Source: UBA5072 sp963822145 (GTDB taxonomy: Bacteria > Bacteroidota > Bacteroidia > Bacteroidales > UBA10428). Taken from it: DNA of 64,000 nucleotides. The notes under the pieces are model-generated. The model was not told the origin of the DNA. It ran no database searches and worked only from the letters and a program-made list of their open reading frames with translations. The number at the start of each line of letters is the position of its first letter. Position 1 is the stretch's first letter. The DNA lies in assembly GCA_963822145.1 (NCBI GenBank), contig CAWGGG010000001.1, positions 310,001 to 374,000 of the forward strand. Reading direction: 5' to 3'. This document shows positions 27,363-35,818 of the stretch, in pieces. The position numbers were made by a program, and so were the translations under genes.

Positions 27363-28223
27363 ATGAGGCAGTTAAAGATTACAAAATCCATTACGAACAG
27401 AAACAGTGATTCTCTTGAGAAATACTTACATGATATAGGCAAAGAAGAGCTTATTACGCCTGAAGAGGAAGTTGAGCTTGCCAAGCGGATTAAAATGGGG
27501 GATCAGGAAGCGCTCGAAAAACTCACCAAGGCCAACCTCCGTTTTGTAGTATCCGTAGCCAAACAATACCAGCACCAGGGTTTAAGCCTGCCCGACCTGA
27601 TCAATGAAGGTAACCTTGGCCTGATCAAAGCAGCCAAAAAGTTTGATGAAACCAAGGGATTCAAGTTCATTTCTTATGCTGTATGGTGGATCCGTCAATG
27701 CATCCTTCAGGCCCTTGCAGAACAATCCCGTATTGTCCGCCTGCCTCTCAATAAAATAGGTGCTTTAAACAAGATTAACCGGGCTTTCTCTCAGTTGGAG
27801 CAGGAACATGAGCGCGAGCCCTCTCCAGAGGAAGTTGCTGCCATTCTTGAGCTTCCCGAAGGCAAGGTAGCCGGAACGCTTGAATTATCAGGCAGACATT
27901 TGTCGGTTGATGCGCCCTTTCAGGACGGAGAGGAGAACAGCCTGCTCGATGTTTTACCCAGTCATGATACGCCTACTACCGACAACAAGCTTATTGAAGA
28001 ATCACTGGCCAAAGAGATCGAACGGACCCTTAGCACGCTTCCTGAAAAGGAAAGCAGTGTGATCAGAGCGTTTTATGGTATCGGAACCAAACCGATGTCC
28101 CTCGAAGAAATCGGGGCCACCATCGGGATAAGCCGTGAGCGCACCCGGCAGATCAAAGAAAAAGCCATCAAGCATCTCCGGCAGAAATCCAAGAACCGGT
28201 TACTGAAAACCTACCTGGGTTAA
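27363..28223 (+). CDS. rpoD: Primary RNA polymerase sigma factor (sigma-70 family)
   Basis: 286 residues, the short Bacteroidota form without region 1.1. Region 1.2 (DSLEKYLHDIGKEELITPEEEVELAKRIK), region 2 with the -7-recognition helix (ANLRFVVSVAKQYQHQGLSLPDLINEGNLGLIKAAKKFDETKGFKFISYAVWWIRQ, abridged), region 3, and region 4 ending LEEIGATIGISRERTRQIKEKAIKHLR are all present. This is the factor expected to read the TTTG / TAnnTTTG promoters annotated in this window. Confidence 0.96.
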   Translation: MRQLKITKSITNRNSDSLEKYLHDIGKEELITPEEEVELAKRIKMGDQEALEKLTKANLRFVVSVAKQYQHQGLSLPDLINEGNLGLIKAAKKFDETKGFKFISYAVWWIRQCILQALAEQSRIVRLPLNKIGALNKINRAFSQLEQEHEREPSPEEVAAILELPEGKVAGTLELSGRHLSVDAPFQDGEENSLLDVLPSHDTPTTDNKLIEESLAKEIERTLSTLPEKESSVIRAFYGIGTKPMSLEEIGATIGISRERTRQIKEKAIKHLRQKSKNRLLKTYLG

Positions 28224-28268
28224 CCGCTTTCGGAAATCACAAATAGTAAATCCCACAGCTTGTTCAGG

Positions 28269-29336
28269 TCATAAGTTACTGCAATTCAGCAGCAAGGTAT
28301 GGACAATGGAGTTCTTTTTGTCAAAACCCTTGTAAAACTCGTCGAGATAACTGATCATGTTCTTTCTTTGCCATTCATGTATCAGGGGAAATTCCTGGAT
28401 TTCACGGTAAAACTGATCCTTTTTGGCGGCAAATTCCTGCACAATTTTCAGTATATCCTCCTCAGTGCCGCACATACCGAGGTAAAGCCGATCACGTACC
28501 GAGTTAAGACCTAAGCCCTCCTGTGGAATGGCATAAGGCGCATTCACAATACCCGAATAATCAAAATCATAAGGTATGCCCATTCTTACTTCCTGTCCGC
28601 TGGCATCATGTGTTACCAGAATCTTGAAGTTGTGCTGTCCGGAAACGGACCAATCAGTATTTCCGATCATATAATTGAAAACGGCCACCCTGTTGAGCAT
28701 GTCAGCACGAATGTTCCTTGCGGTAAGATATGGCGAATCGTCGGGAACCGTTGCTGTCCGATCAGCCAGGTGGTCCAGTGGCTCTATGAAGAATCCGTAT
28801 GACTGGACGGATCTGCTTTCCTTGAAAGTATTGATATAATTTACTTTTAATAATCTCACTTTGAAACTGTTATCTGTGAGAATATTATACAGCCTGTAGA
28901 CTAAATATTCCTTAAACAAATAATCTTCATTTCCCAGCTTGCAGTGTGTAACCATTTTCACTTTCCCCAAGCTGTTAAAATCTTCTCCAGTAAGCGTTTC
29001 CTTCTTAAAGTTCAGGCTTATGGGAGGAAATGAACAGTAGTCGTGACGAAATTCCCCGCGCGACTTTAACTTGGCTTCAAGGTTAATGGAATCCTCTTCG
29101 CTGAAATAAAAGGTTACAAGAGCCTTCATATATTCATCCCTGGATTTTACCCTGGTAAACTGGGTCATATTGAAGTGCAGGGATATCTCCAGTATATCCG
29201 TGGTGCTGAATAGCTGAAAATCGCTGTAAATAGCATCCATACCTACAACTGAATCATGAGCAGTTTGTACCTGCCCGGCAGCTGGTAAAATCAAAAAAGC
29301 TGCCAGAACAATCTGTAGAAAAACACTGATTCTCAT
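28269..29336 (-). CDS. Secreted CotH-kinase-like protein, unknown function
   Basis: 355 residues, signal peptide about 1-21. Two stretches look like CotH/HipA-type atypical kinase elements: GNTDWSVSGQHNFKIL (225-240), resembling the GNxDxxxxN catalytic loop, and GIPYDFDYSGIV (253-264), resembling the (P)WDxD metal-binding motif. The KLGNEDYLFKEYLVYRLYNIL segment resembles the helix before it. CotH proteins phosphorylate secreted proteins; activity here is inferred from pattern only. It lies 10 bp after glgB, so likely co-transcribed, though no functional link to glycogen is obvious. Confidence 0.6.
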   Translation of the reverse strand: MRISVFLQIVLAAFLILPAAGQVQTAHDSVVGMDAIYSDFQLFSTTDILEISLHFNMTQFTRVKSRDEYMKALVTFYFSEEDSINLEAKLKSRGEFRHDYCSFPPISLNFKKETLTGEDFNSLGKVKMVTHCKLGNEDYLFKEYLVYRLYNILTDNSFKVRLLKVNYINTFKESRSVQSYGFFIEPLDHLADRTATVPDDSPYLTARNIRADMLNRVAVFNYMIGNTDWSVSGQHNFKILVTHDASGQEVRMGIPYDFDYSGIVNAPYAIPQEGLGLNSVRDRLYLGMCGTEEDILKIVQEFAAKKDQFYREIQEFPLIHEWQRKNMISYLDEFYKGFDKKNSIVHTLLLNCSNL

Positions 29337-29346
29337 TTTGCTAACA

Positions 29347-31362
29347 TCAATACACCTTGGGTGTTTTTATTTTTTTCAGTACCAGAGCAGACCGACTTGG
29401 AAGATATAGCATCAGATAAGGCGTGGTGCTGTGTTTGGGATTACTCTTGGAAAAATAGGTGAGATTCTCATTCACATGGCCTTTTCCACCATAGGCAGGA
29501 TTGTCTGTATTCAGCAGAATACGGTATTTACCTGGACCTGAAGGAATCCCATAATCCGTAAAGGACCTTGCCGGATTGAAATTAAAGACAAACAGGAAAT
29601 CACCCCTTCCGAATGCCAGCACATGATCGGGCTTGTTATCTGTATACAAATGGCAATACTGATGCAAATATAACTCATTATCCCTGATCAGCATAATCAT
29701 ATCCCGGTCGAAGTCACCCAGGTAATGGTAGAGAAGCAGGTTGTCATCCACCAGATTCCATTGCCTGCGGGCATAATGGTAGGACCAGTTATTGCCTTCA
29801 CGCGGGAAATCGATCCATTCAGGGTGTCCGAATTCATTTCCCATAAAGTTAAGATATCCGCCGCCACCAGTGGCAGCAGTTACCAGTCGGATCATTTTAT
29901 GCAATGCAATGCCGCGGTCGATGATCAGGCTCTGTATGGTCTTGCTCATGGAAAAGTACATTTCCTTATCCAGCAGCCGGAAAATAATGGTTTTATCCCC
30001 AACAAGGGCCTGGTCGTGCGATTCTGCATAGGACACTGTCTTCTCGTCCGCACGTTTGCTGGTAAGCTCATGGTATAGCTCCGACACATTCCAGCTTTCA
30101 TCAGGCAATTCCTTGATTATTTTGATCCAGTAATCGGGAACTCCCATGGCCATGCGAAAGTCAAAACCATATCCACCATGTTCAACCGGGAAAGCAAGTC
30201 CCGGCATACCGCTCATCTCCTCTGCAACAGTAATTGCCTGTGGATTGACCAGTTTGATGAGCTTATTGGCCAGGGTGAGGTAGGTGATGGCATCTTCATC
30301 CTCCATACCATCGTAATACATGCCGTAATTGTTAAAACTCCTTGAAAGACCGTGATCATAATAGAGCATGCTGGTTACGCCATCGAAACGAAATCCGTCA
30401 AAGCGGTATTCATCAAGCCAGAATTTACAATTGGATAATAAAAAGTGAAGCACTTCATTTTTCCCATAATCGAAACAGAGAGAATCCCAGGCTATATGTT
30501 CCCTGCGGTCCCCGCTGTGAAAGTATTGGTAGGGGGTCCCGTCAAAATTACCCAGTCCTTCCAGTTCATTTTTCACCGAATGGGAATGTACGAGATCCAT
30601 GATCACCGCTATATCCATGCTATGAGCTGTATCGATCAGCAACTTAAGGTCATCGGGAGTTCCAAACCGCGACGAAACCGCATAGAAATTAGATACATGG
30701 TAGCCAAATGATCCGTAATAAGGATGTTCCTGGATGGCCATTAACTGTACCGTGTTATAACCGGCCTTTTTAATACGCGGTAGTACCTCGATCCTGAATT
30801 CGTTGAAAGTGCCGATTTTTTCCTCCATGGTACTCATGCCTATATGCGCCTCATATATGAAAGGGGGTCGGGAAGCAGCTCCGATAACCGGATGCTGCCA
30901 CTGGAAGTTCTCTGAAGGTGCCCACACCTGCGCATCAAACACTTTTGTATCATGGTTTTGGAGCACCCGCCGGATATAGGAAGGTAATCGGTGCCCCTGG
31001 CCTCCTTCCCAATGGACCGAAAGTTTAAAAAGATCCTGGTGCTTCAGCATATGCTTTGGCAACCTGATCTCCCAAACGCCGTTTTCCAAAGGATTCATGG
31101 CAAACTCACTGCGTTCCGACCAATGGTTGAAATCTCCCACAAGAAAGATTTGGGTTGCTTTCGGGGCCCATTCCCTGACAATCCATTCTTCTGCCGTCTG
31201 GTGGAGCCCAAAATACAGGTAACCTGTGGCAAAATCCGACAGTGTCTGGACTTCACCGGTAAGTTCCTTTTCTTTATCAAGTGCCTTAGAGGCCCGCCTG
31301 TAAATGATCTCGGAATAAGGGCCGAGCCATGGATCCTTTTCAACAATCAGTGGTGTTTTCAT
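29347..31362 (-). CDS. glgB: 1,4-alpha-glucan branching enzyme
   Basis: 671 residues from the Met at 31362 (MKTPLIVEKDPWLGPYSEIIYRR), which matches the usual start of the eukaryote-like branching enzymes of Bacteroidota; a Met at 31392 would add ten residues. CBM48 at about 50-150 (WIVREWAPKATQIFLVGDFNHW), then a GH13 barrel with the nucleophile region FRFDGVTSMLYYDHG, the acid/base in VAEEMSGMPGLAFP and SYAESHDQALVGDKT, and an all-beta C-domain. It makes alpha-1,6 branches in glycogen. No other glg gene is in the window. Confidence 0.95.
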   Translation of the reverse strand: MKTPLIVEKDPWLGPYSEIIYRRASKALDKEKELTGEVQTLSDFATGYLYFGLHQTAEEWIVREWAPKATQIFLVGDFNHWSERSEFAMNPLENGVWEIRLPKHMLKHQDLFKLSVHWEGGQGHRLPSYIRRVLQNHDTKVFDAQVWAPSENFQWQHPVIGAASRPPFIYEAHIGMSTMEEKIGTFNEFRIEVLPRIKKAGYNTVQLMAIQEHPYYGSFGYHVSNFYAVSSRFGTPDDLKLLIDTAHSMDIAVIMDLVHSHSVKNELEGLGNFDGTPYQYFHSGDRREHIAWDSLCFDYGKNEVLHFLLSNCKFWLDEYRFDGFRFDGVTSMLYYDHGLSRSFNNYGMYYDGMEDEDAITYLTLANKLIKLVNPQAITVAEEMSGMPGLAFPVEHGGYGFDFRMAMGVPDYWIKIIKELPDESWNVSELYHELTSKRADEKTVSYAESHDQALVGDKTIIFRLLDKEMYFSMSKTIQSLIIDRGIALHKMIRLVTAATGGGGYLNFMGNEFGHPEWIDFPREGNNWSYHYARRQWNLVDDNLLLYHYLGDFDRDMIMLIRDNELYLHQYCHLYTDNKPDHVLAFGRGDFLFVFNFNPARSFTDYGIPSGPGKYRILLNTDNPAYGGKGHVNENLTYFSKSNPKHSTTPYLMLYLPSRSALVLKKIKTPKVY

Positions 31363-31526
31363 AATCCTAATGGTTTGCAATAGTTCACTCATTAAAATTA
31401 GGAATTAATCCCCAGCATCTTTAACCTCACCCGATTTTTTCACTATGCCTGGTATATTTTTGACATTCAACCCGAATCCGGTTATCAATCGCCTGATATT
31501 CTATGTTACAATTAAAGGATTAGTAT

Positions 31527-31534
31527 TAACTTTG
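31527..31534 (+). promoter_or_regulatory. -7 promoter box of ribF
   Basis: TAACTTTG matches TAnnTTTG exactly. The start would fall near 31541, only about 10 nt before the TTG start of ribF. No strong -33 element is seen (TGTTACA at about 31504 is the nearest). Confidence 0.45.
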
Positions 31535-31550
31535 CCACGATTTTACTCCA

Positions 31551-32513
31551 TTGAGGTTGAGGGTATTCAAAGACATATCTGGTTTTCAGGCTAGCAATCC
31601 GGTTGTTACAATTGGCATTTTCGACGGTGTTCATCACGGTCATGTTGAAATCCTGAATCGGGTCAAAGCACTGGCAGCATCCTACAGCGGTGAATCGGTC
31701 GTTATTACCCTCTGGCCCCACCCCCGGTTTGTACTTCAGCCCGAAAACAATGACCTGCGCCTGCTGGCCTCGCTGGATGAAAAAATAAGCCTTATTGAAA
31801 AACAATCCATTGACAACCTGATTATCCTCCCCTTTGATACCCGTATGGCAAATATTACATACGACAGGTTTTTGAGCGATTTCATCGTTGGCGGTATTGG
31901 CGCCCGGCATATTGTTGTCGGTTTCAATCACCATTTTGGGAAAGACAGGAAAGGTACTTTTGAAAACTTGCAGAAATGCGCAAGGGAACATGGAATCCTG
32001 GCTGAACGGCTCGACCAGGTGATTATCCATAATATGCGGGTAAGTTCCTCCGGAATCCGCCATATGATTGCGGAAGGCAGAATAACCGCTGCCAATGAGG
32101 CCCTTGGATACCCCTATTTTATAAATGGTACGGTGGTGGAAGGTATTAAATTGGGAAGAACCATTGGCTATCCCACGGCTAACATTCTGCTTTCAGAACC
32201 CAGAAAGTTGCTTCCCCGGAATGGCGTCTATGCGGTTCTGGTGAGGGTAAACGGTAAAGTACTCAAAGGGATGCTCAATATCGGCATCAGGCCGACCTTG
32301 GCCATGCCGAAGCATGAAAGAACCATTGAGGTGCATCTTTTCGATTTCCAGGGTGACCTTTACGATCAGTCCATTAAAGTTGCCTTCCTGGAATGGCTCC
32401 GGTGTGAAAGAAAATTTGAATCTCTGCAGGAATTAAAAGAGCAAATCAATATAGATAAAGATGAAGTAATTAAGATTTTTAAAACCTTTTCAGACATTAA
32501 TCAGTTAATATAA
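31551..32513 (+). CDS. ribF: Bifunctional riboflavin kinase/FAD synthetase
   Basis: 320 residues. It phosphorylates riboflavin to FMN and adenylates FMN to FAD. The N-terminal nucleotidyltransferase part has VTIGIFDGVHHGHVEIL and the SSSGIRHMIAEGRI motif; the C-terminal kinase part has GIKLGRTIGYPTANI and GMLNIGIRPT. No in-frame ATG fits the family start, so the frame appears to open at TTG (31551 or 31557), an unusual start. ahcY follows 22 bp downstream. Confidence 0.93.
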   Translation: MRLRVFKDISGFQASNPVVTIGIFDGVHHGHVEILNRVKALAASYSGESVVITLWPHPRFVLQPENNDLRLLASLDEKISLIEKQSIDNLIILPFDTRMANITYDRFLSDFIVGGIGARHIVVGFNHHFGKDRKGTFENLQKCAREHGILAERLDQVIIHNMRVSSSGIRHMIAEGRITAANEALGYPYFINGTVVEGIKLGRTIGYPTANILLSEPRKLLPRNGVYAVLVRVNGKVLKGMLNIGIRPTLAMPKHERTIEVHLFDFQGDLYDQSIKVAFLEWLRCERKFESLQELKEQINIDKDEVIKIFKTFSDINQLI

Positions 32514-32535
32514 TGCATACAATTATTCCCTTATT

Positions 32536-33957
32536 ATGAAAACAGAAATTAATACCGAAATGATTCCCTACAAAGTACACGACATCAGCCTGGCTGAGTT
32601 TGGGCGAAAAGAGATTGAGATCGCAGAGAAAGAAATGCCAGGATTAATGGCTATCCGAAAAAAATATGCCGGATTGAAGCCCCTTCAGGGAGCCCGCATA
32701 TCAGGTTCATTGCACATGACCATTCAAACGGCAGTATTAATTGAGACCCTCGTTGCTTTAGGGGCAGACGTGAGATGGGCCAGCTGCAACATTTTCTCCA
32801 CCCAGGACCATGCCGCAGCTGCCATTGCTAAAGCAGGCATTCCGGTTTTTGCATGGAAGGGTGAGACTCTGGAAGAATATTGGTGGTGTACCGATCAGGC
32901 CCTTACCTTTCCGGGTGGACAAGGTCCGCACCTCATCGTTGATGACGGTGGTGATGCCACGCTGTTGATACACCTTGGATACAAAGCCGAGAATGATCGT
33001 ACGGTGCTTGATAAAACTCCTGAGAGCCGTGAGGAAGGCATCATCCTGGAACTCCTGAAGAAGACCCTGCTGGAAGACAAGGGTAAATGGCACCGTTTCA
33101 AAGAAACCTGGAAAGGCGTTTCTGAGGAAACCACCACAGGCGTGCACCGGCTTTACCAGATGATGGAAAAGGGAGAGCTCCTCGTTCCGGCCATCAATGT
33201 GAATGATTCGGTTACCAAGAGCAAATTCGACAACCTCTATGGCTGCCGCGAGTCTCTCGCCGATGGTATCAAACGTGCCACCGATGTAATGATCGCCGGC
33301 AAGGTTGTTGTTGTCCTGGGTTATGGTGACGTAGGTAAAGGTTGTGCCAGATCCATGCGTGCTTATGGTGCCCGGGTACTGGTAACTGAGATCGATCCGA
33401 TTTGCGCGCTGCAGGCTGCTATGGAAGGTTTTGAGATAACCACCATGGAAGAAGCTTTGAAAGAGGGTAACATCTATGTGACCACTACAGGAAACCGTGA
33501 TGTCATCACCATTGAGCATATGTCCCAGATGAAGGACCAGGCCATCGTATGTAACATTGGTCATTTTGATAACGAAATTCAGGTGGATAAGCTCACGACC
33601 ATTCCCGGCATTAAACATCTGAATATTAAACCACAGGTTGATAGATACACCTTCCCCAGGGGTAATTCCATCTATCTGCTGGCTGAAGGCCGTTTGGTAA
33701 ACCTCGGATGTGCCACGGGTCACCCTTCCTTTGTCATGAGCAATTCATTTTCCAATCAAACACTGGCCCAGTTAGACCTCTGGAAGAACAACTATAAAGT
33801 TGGCGTCTACCGGCTACCCAAGAAACTGGACGAGGAAGTGGCACGTCTGCATCTTGAGCAACTGGGCGTAAAGCTCACCCAGCTCACCCCGCAGCAGGCC
33901 GATTATATCAGTGTGCCTGTTGATGGACCTTATAAGCCCGAACACTACAGATACTAG
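32536..33957 (+). CDS. ahcY: Adenosylhomocysteinase (S-adenosyl-L-homocysteine hydrolase)
   Basis: 473 residues, the bacterial/plant type with the roughly 40-residue insertion (EGIILELLKKTLLEDKGKWHRFKETWKG). It splits S-adenosylhomocysteine to adenosine and homocysteine using bound NAD. NAD motif GYGDVGKG (262-269), substrate segments SGSLHMTIQTAVLIETL and CNIFSTQDHAAAAI, and the C-terminal YKPEHYRY are intact. The stop codon TAG is fused to the first unit of a GGGACAA tandem array. Confidence 0.97.
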   Translation: MKTEINTEMIPYKVHDISLAEFGRKEIEIAEKEMPGLMAIRKKYAGLKPLQGARISGSLHMTIQTAVLIETLVALGADVRWASCNIFSTQDHAAAAIAKAGIPVFAWKGETLEEYWWCTDQALTFPGGQGPHLIVDDGGDATLLIHLGYKAENDRTVLDKTPESREEGIILELLKKTLLEDKGKWHRFKETWKGVSEETTTGVHRLYQMMEKGELLVPAINVNDSVTKSKFDNLYGCRESLADGIKRATDVMIAGKVVVVLGYGDVGKGCARSMRAYGARVLVTEIDPICALQAAMEGFEITTMEEALKEGNIYVTTTGNRDVITIEHMSQMKDQAIVCNIGHFDNEIQVDKLTTIPGIKHLNIKPQVDRYTFPRGNSIYLLAEGRLVNLGCATGHPSFVMSNSFSNQTLAQLDLWKNNYKVGVYRLPKKLDEEVARLHLEQLGVKLTQLTPQQADYISVPVDGPYKPEHYRY

Positions 33958-34102
33958 GGACAAGGGACAAGGGACAAGGGACAAGGGACTAAGAACTAGG
34001 GACAAGGGACAAGGGACGAGGGACAAGTAAGGTATAGAGCTTTCATCTCTCAACTCAATTCCCATAACCCTCTCGTCCCTCGTCCCTGCCGTCCCTTGTC
34101 CC
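33957..34102 (+). repeat. GGGACAA heptamer array with an inverted arm after ahcY
   Basis: The left arm (33957-34026) holds about eight GGGACAA units, one as GGGACGA, interrupted by GGGACTAAGAACTA. After a 46-bp loop, the right arm (34073-34102) is about four units of the complement, TCGTCCC/TTGTCCC. The arms could fold into a long stem without a T tract. The first G is the last base of the ahcY stop codon. A promoter candidate for the next gene starts 4 bp past the right arm. Confidence 0.9.
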
Positions 34103-34105
34103 TCA

Positions 34106-34137
34106 TTTGCTCCTTGTACCCAAATTGTTTATATTTA
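34106..34137 (+). promoter_or_regulatory. Probable promoter of the DUF853 ATPase gene
   Basis: TTTG (34106-34109), 20-bp spacer, TATATTTA (34130-34137), one mismatch in the last base of the -7 consensus. The start near 34144 would leave a leader of only about 10 nt. Confidence 0.45.
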
Positions 34138-34154
34138 CCGGGAAAGATCAAATT

Positions 34155-35678
34155 ATGATAGATATAAACGGAAACCTCCTCATTGCAAAATCAGACAAGG
34201 AACTTTTCCTTGTCCCCAAAATGTCGAACCGTCATGGTCTGGTTGCCGGTGCTACCGGTACAGGAAAGACCATCACCCTTCAGTCCATGGCAGAAACATT
34301 CAGTAGTATTGGTGTGCCTGTGGTAATGGCCGATGTAAAAGGCGACCTGTCAGGTATCGCCAAACCGGCCGGTGAGAATCCCAAAGTTACTGCCAGAATC
34401 CAGGAGCTCAACCTACAGGGATATATTCCACAGGAATTCCCGGTATGCTTCTGGGATATATACGGCGAGCAGGGGCATCCGTTGAGAACTACCATTTCAG
34501 AAATGGGACCATTGTTGCTGAGCCGCCTGCTGAACCTGAACGATGTACAAGCCGGGGTGCTCACCCTGGTTTTTAAAATTGCTGATGATAACGACCTGCT
34601 GTTGCTCGACCTGAAAGATCTCCGGAAAATGCTTGAATTTGTGGGAGAACACCGGGATGAATATACCAACGAATACGGAAACATCTCTTCCGCCAGTATC
34701 GGCACCATTCAGCGCGGATTACTAACCCTTGAGGAACAGGGAGCGGAAAAGTTTTTCGGCGAACCAGCCCTTGACATCCTGGATTTCATGCAAACCGACA
34801 GCAAAGGCAAAGGTGTTATGAACATCCTGTCTGCTGATAAACTCATGCTTTCACCCGGTCTCTATTCCACTTTTCTGCTGTGGCTGCTTTCGGAATTATT
34901 CGAGCAGTTGCCCGAGGTAGGTGATCTCGACAAGCCCAAGCTGGTTTTTTTCTTTGACGAGGCCCATCTTTTATTTAATGAGGCTCCCAGGGTATTGCTC
35001 GAAAAAATTGAGCAGGTTGTACGCCTGGTGCGATCCAAAGGTGTGGGTATTTATTTCGTGACCCAGAATCCCATCGACATTCCAGATACCGTGCTGGGTC
35101 AGTTGGGTAACCGGGTCCAGCATGCCCTCAGGGCTTTCACGCCGAGGGACCAGAAAGCCGTAAAATCTGCGGCAGAAACCTTCCGTCCCAATCCGAAATT
35201 CAAGGTCGAGGAAGTTATTACCGAGCTGGGTGTGGGCGTGGCACTCGTTTCCTTCCTTGATGAAAAAGGTGTTCCTGCTATGGTGGAGATGGCCAAAATA
35301 GTTCCTCCACAATCACAGATCGGTCCGATTACCCCCGACGAACGCGCCAGGATCATCAACAATTCTGTGATAAACGGAGTATATGAAAAACAGGTCGATC
35401 GCAATTCAGCCTTCGAGATCCTGGAAAAACGTTTTGCGAAGGAAGATGCTGAAAAAAAGGAGCAGGAGGAATTGCTGCAACAGGCCAGGGAAGAAAAACT
35501 GAAGAAAGCCGCCAGAGGATCCTCCGATACCGGCATGATGGGTGATCTGGCCAAAACCATGGGACGGACCATAACCCGCCAGGTGGGCAATGAGCTGGGC
35601 CGCACACTGGTAAGAGGTTTACTTGGCTCTCTGATTGCTGGTGCACTGGGCGGAGCAGCCAAAGGCAGAAGAAGATAA
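34155..35678 (+). CDS. HerA-like helicase / DUF853 ATPase
   Basis: 507 residues from the ATG at 34155 (MIDINGNLLIAKSDKE); an upstream in-frame codon overlaps the promoter and is not favoured. Walker A is GATGTGKT (32-39) and Walker B is LVFFFDEAHLLF (about 268-279); VYFVTQNPIDIPDTVLGQLGNRVQHALRAF matches the sensor region of DUF853 proteins, relatives of the HerA/FtsK translocases. A charged coiled segment (FAKEDAEKKEQEELLQQARE) and a Gly/Ala-rich basic tail (GSLIAGALGGAAKGRRR) end the protein. In other bacteria the family is a little-studied DNA-linked ATPase. Single gene. Confidence 0.85.
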   Translation: MIDINGNLLIAKSDKELFLVPKMSNRHGLVAGATGTGKTITLQSMAETFSSIGVPVVMADVKGDLSGIAKPAGENPKVTARIQELNLQGYIPQEFPVCFWDIYGEQGHPLRTTISEMGPLLLSRLLNLNDVQAGVLTLVFKIADDNDLLLLDLKDLRKMLEFVGEHRDEYTNEYGNISSASIGTIQRGLLTLEEQGAEKFFGEPALDILDFMQTDSKGKGVMNILSADKLMLSPGLYSTFLLWLLSELFEQLPEVGDLDKPKLVFFFDEAHLLFNEAPRVLLEKIEQVVRLVRSKGVGIYFVTQNPIDIPDTVLGQLGNRVQHALRAFTPRDQKAVKSAAETFRPNPKFKVEEVITELGVGVALVSFLDEKGVPAMVEMAKIVPPQSQIGPITPDERARIINNSVINGVYEKQVDRNSAFEILEKRFAKEDAEKKEQEELLQQAREEKLKKAARGSSDTGMMGDLAKTMGRTITRQVGNELGRTLVRGLLGSLIAGALGGAAKGRRR

Positions 35679-35696
35679 ATGGTAACCCGTTAGAAG

Positions 35697-35775
35697 TCGT
35701 GCAGTCTGTGTAGTCTTGCAGTCTTGCAGTCACCATTCCACTGTTCCACCGTTCCACTGTTCCACTGTTCCACTC
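35697..35775 (+). repeat. Two octamer arrays after the DUF853 gene
   Basis: First, 35697-35731: TCGTGCAG, a 9-bp variant, then TCTTGCAG twice; TCGTGCAG is the reverse complement of the unit at 23436-23499. Second, 35736-35775: TTCCACTG-type octamer five times (one TTCCACCG, last TTCCACTC). The arrays fill most of the 140-bp gap between the DUF853 stop and the next gene. Confidence 0.9.
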
Positions 35776-35818
35776 TTTGTTCCTAATTGCCTGAAGCCAA
35801 TAAAATTATTGTGATATC

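Noticed and set aside
32450..32540. SAH or SAM riboswitch before ahcY
   Set aside because: The gap to ribF is only 22 bp, too short for any known riboswitch of that type.
32758..33723. 321-residue open frame antisense to ahcY
   Set aside because: ahcY is unmistakable on the plus strand; the antisense frame is a by-product of its codon usage.
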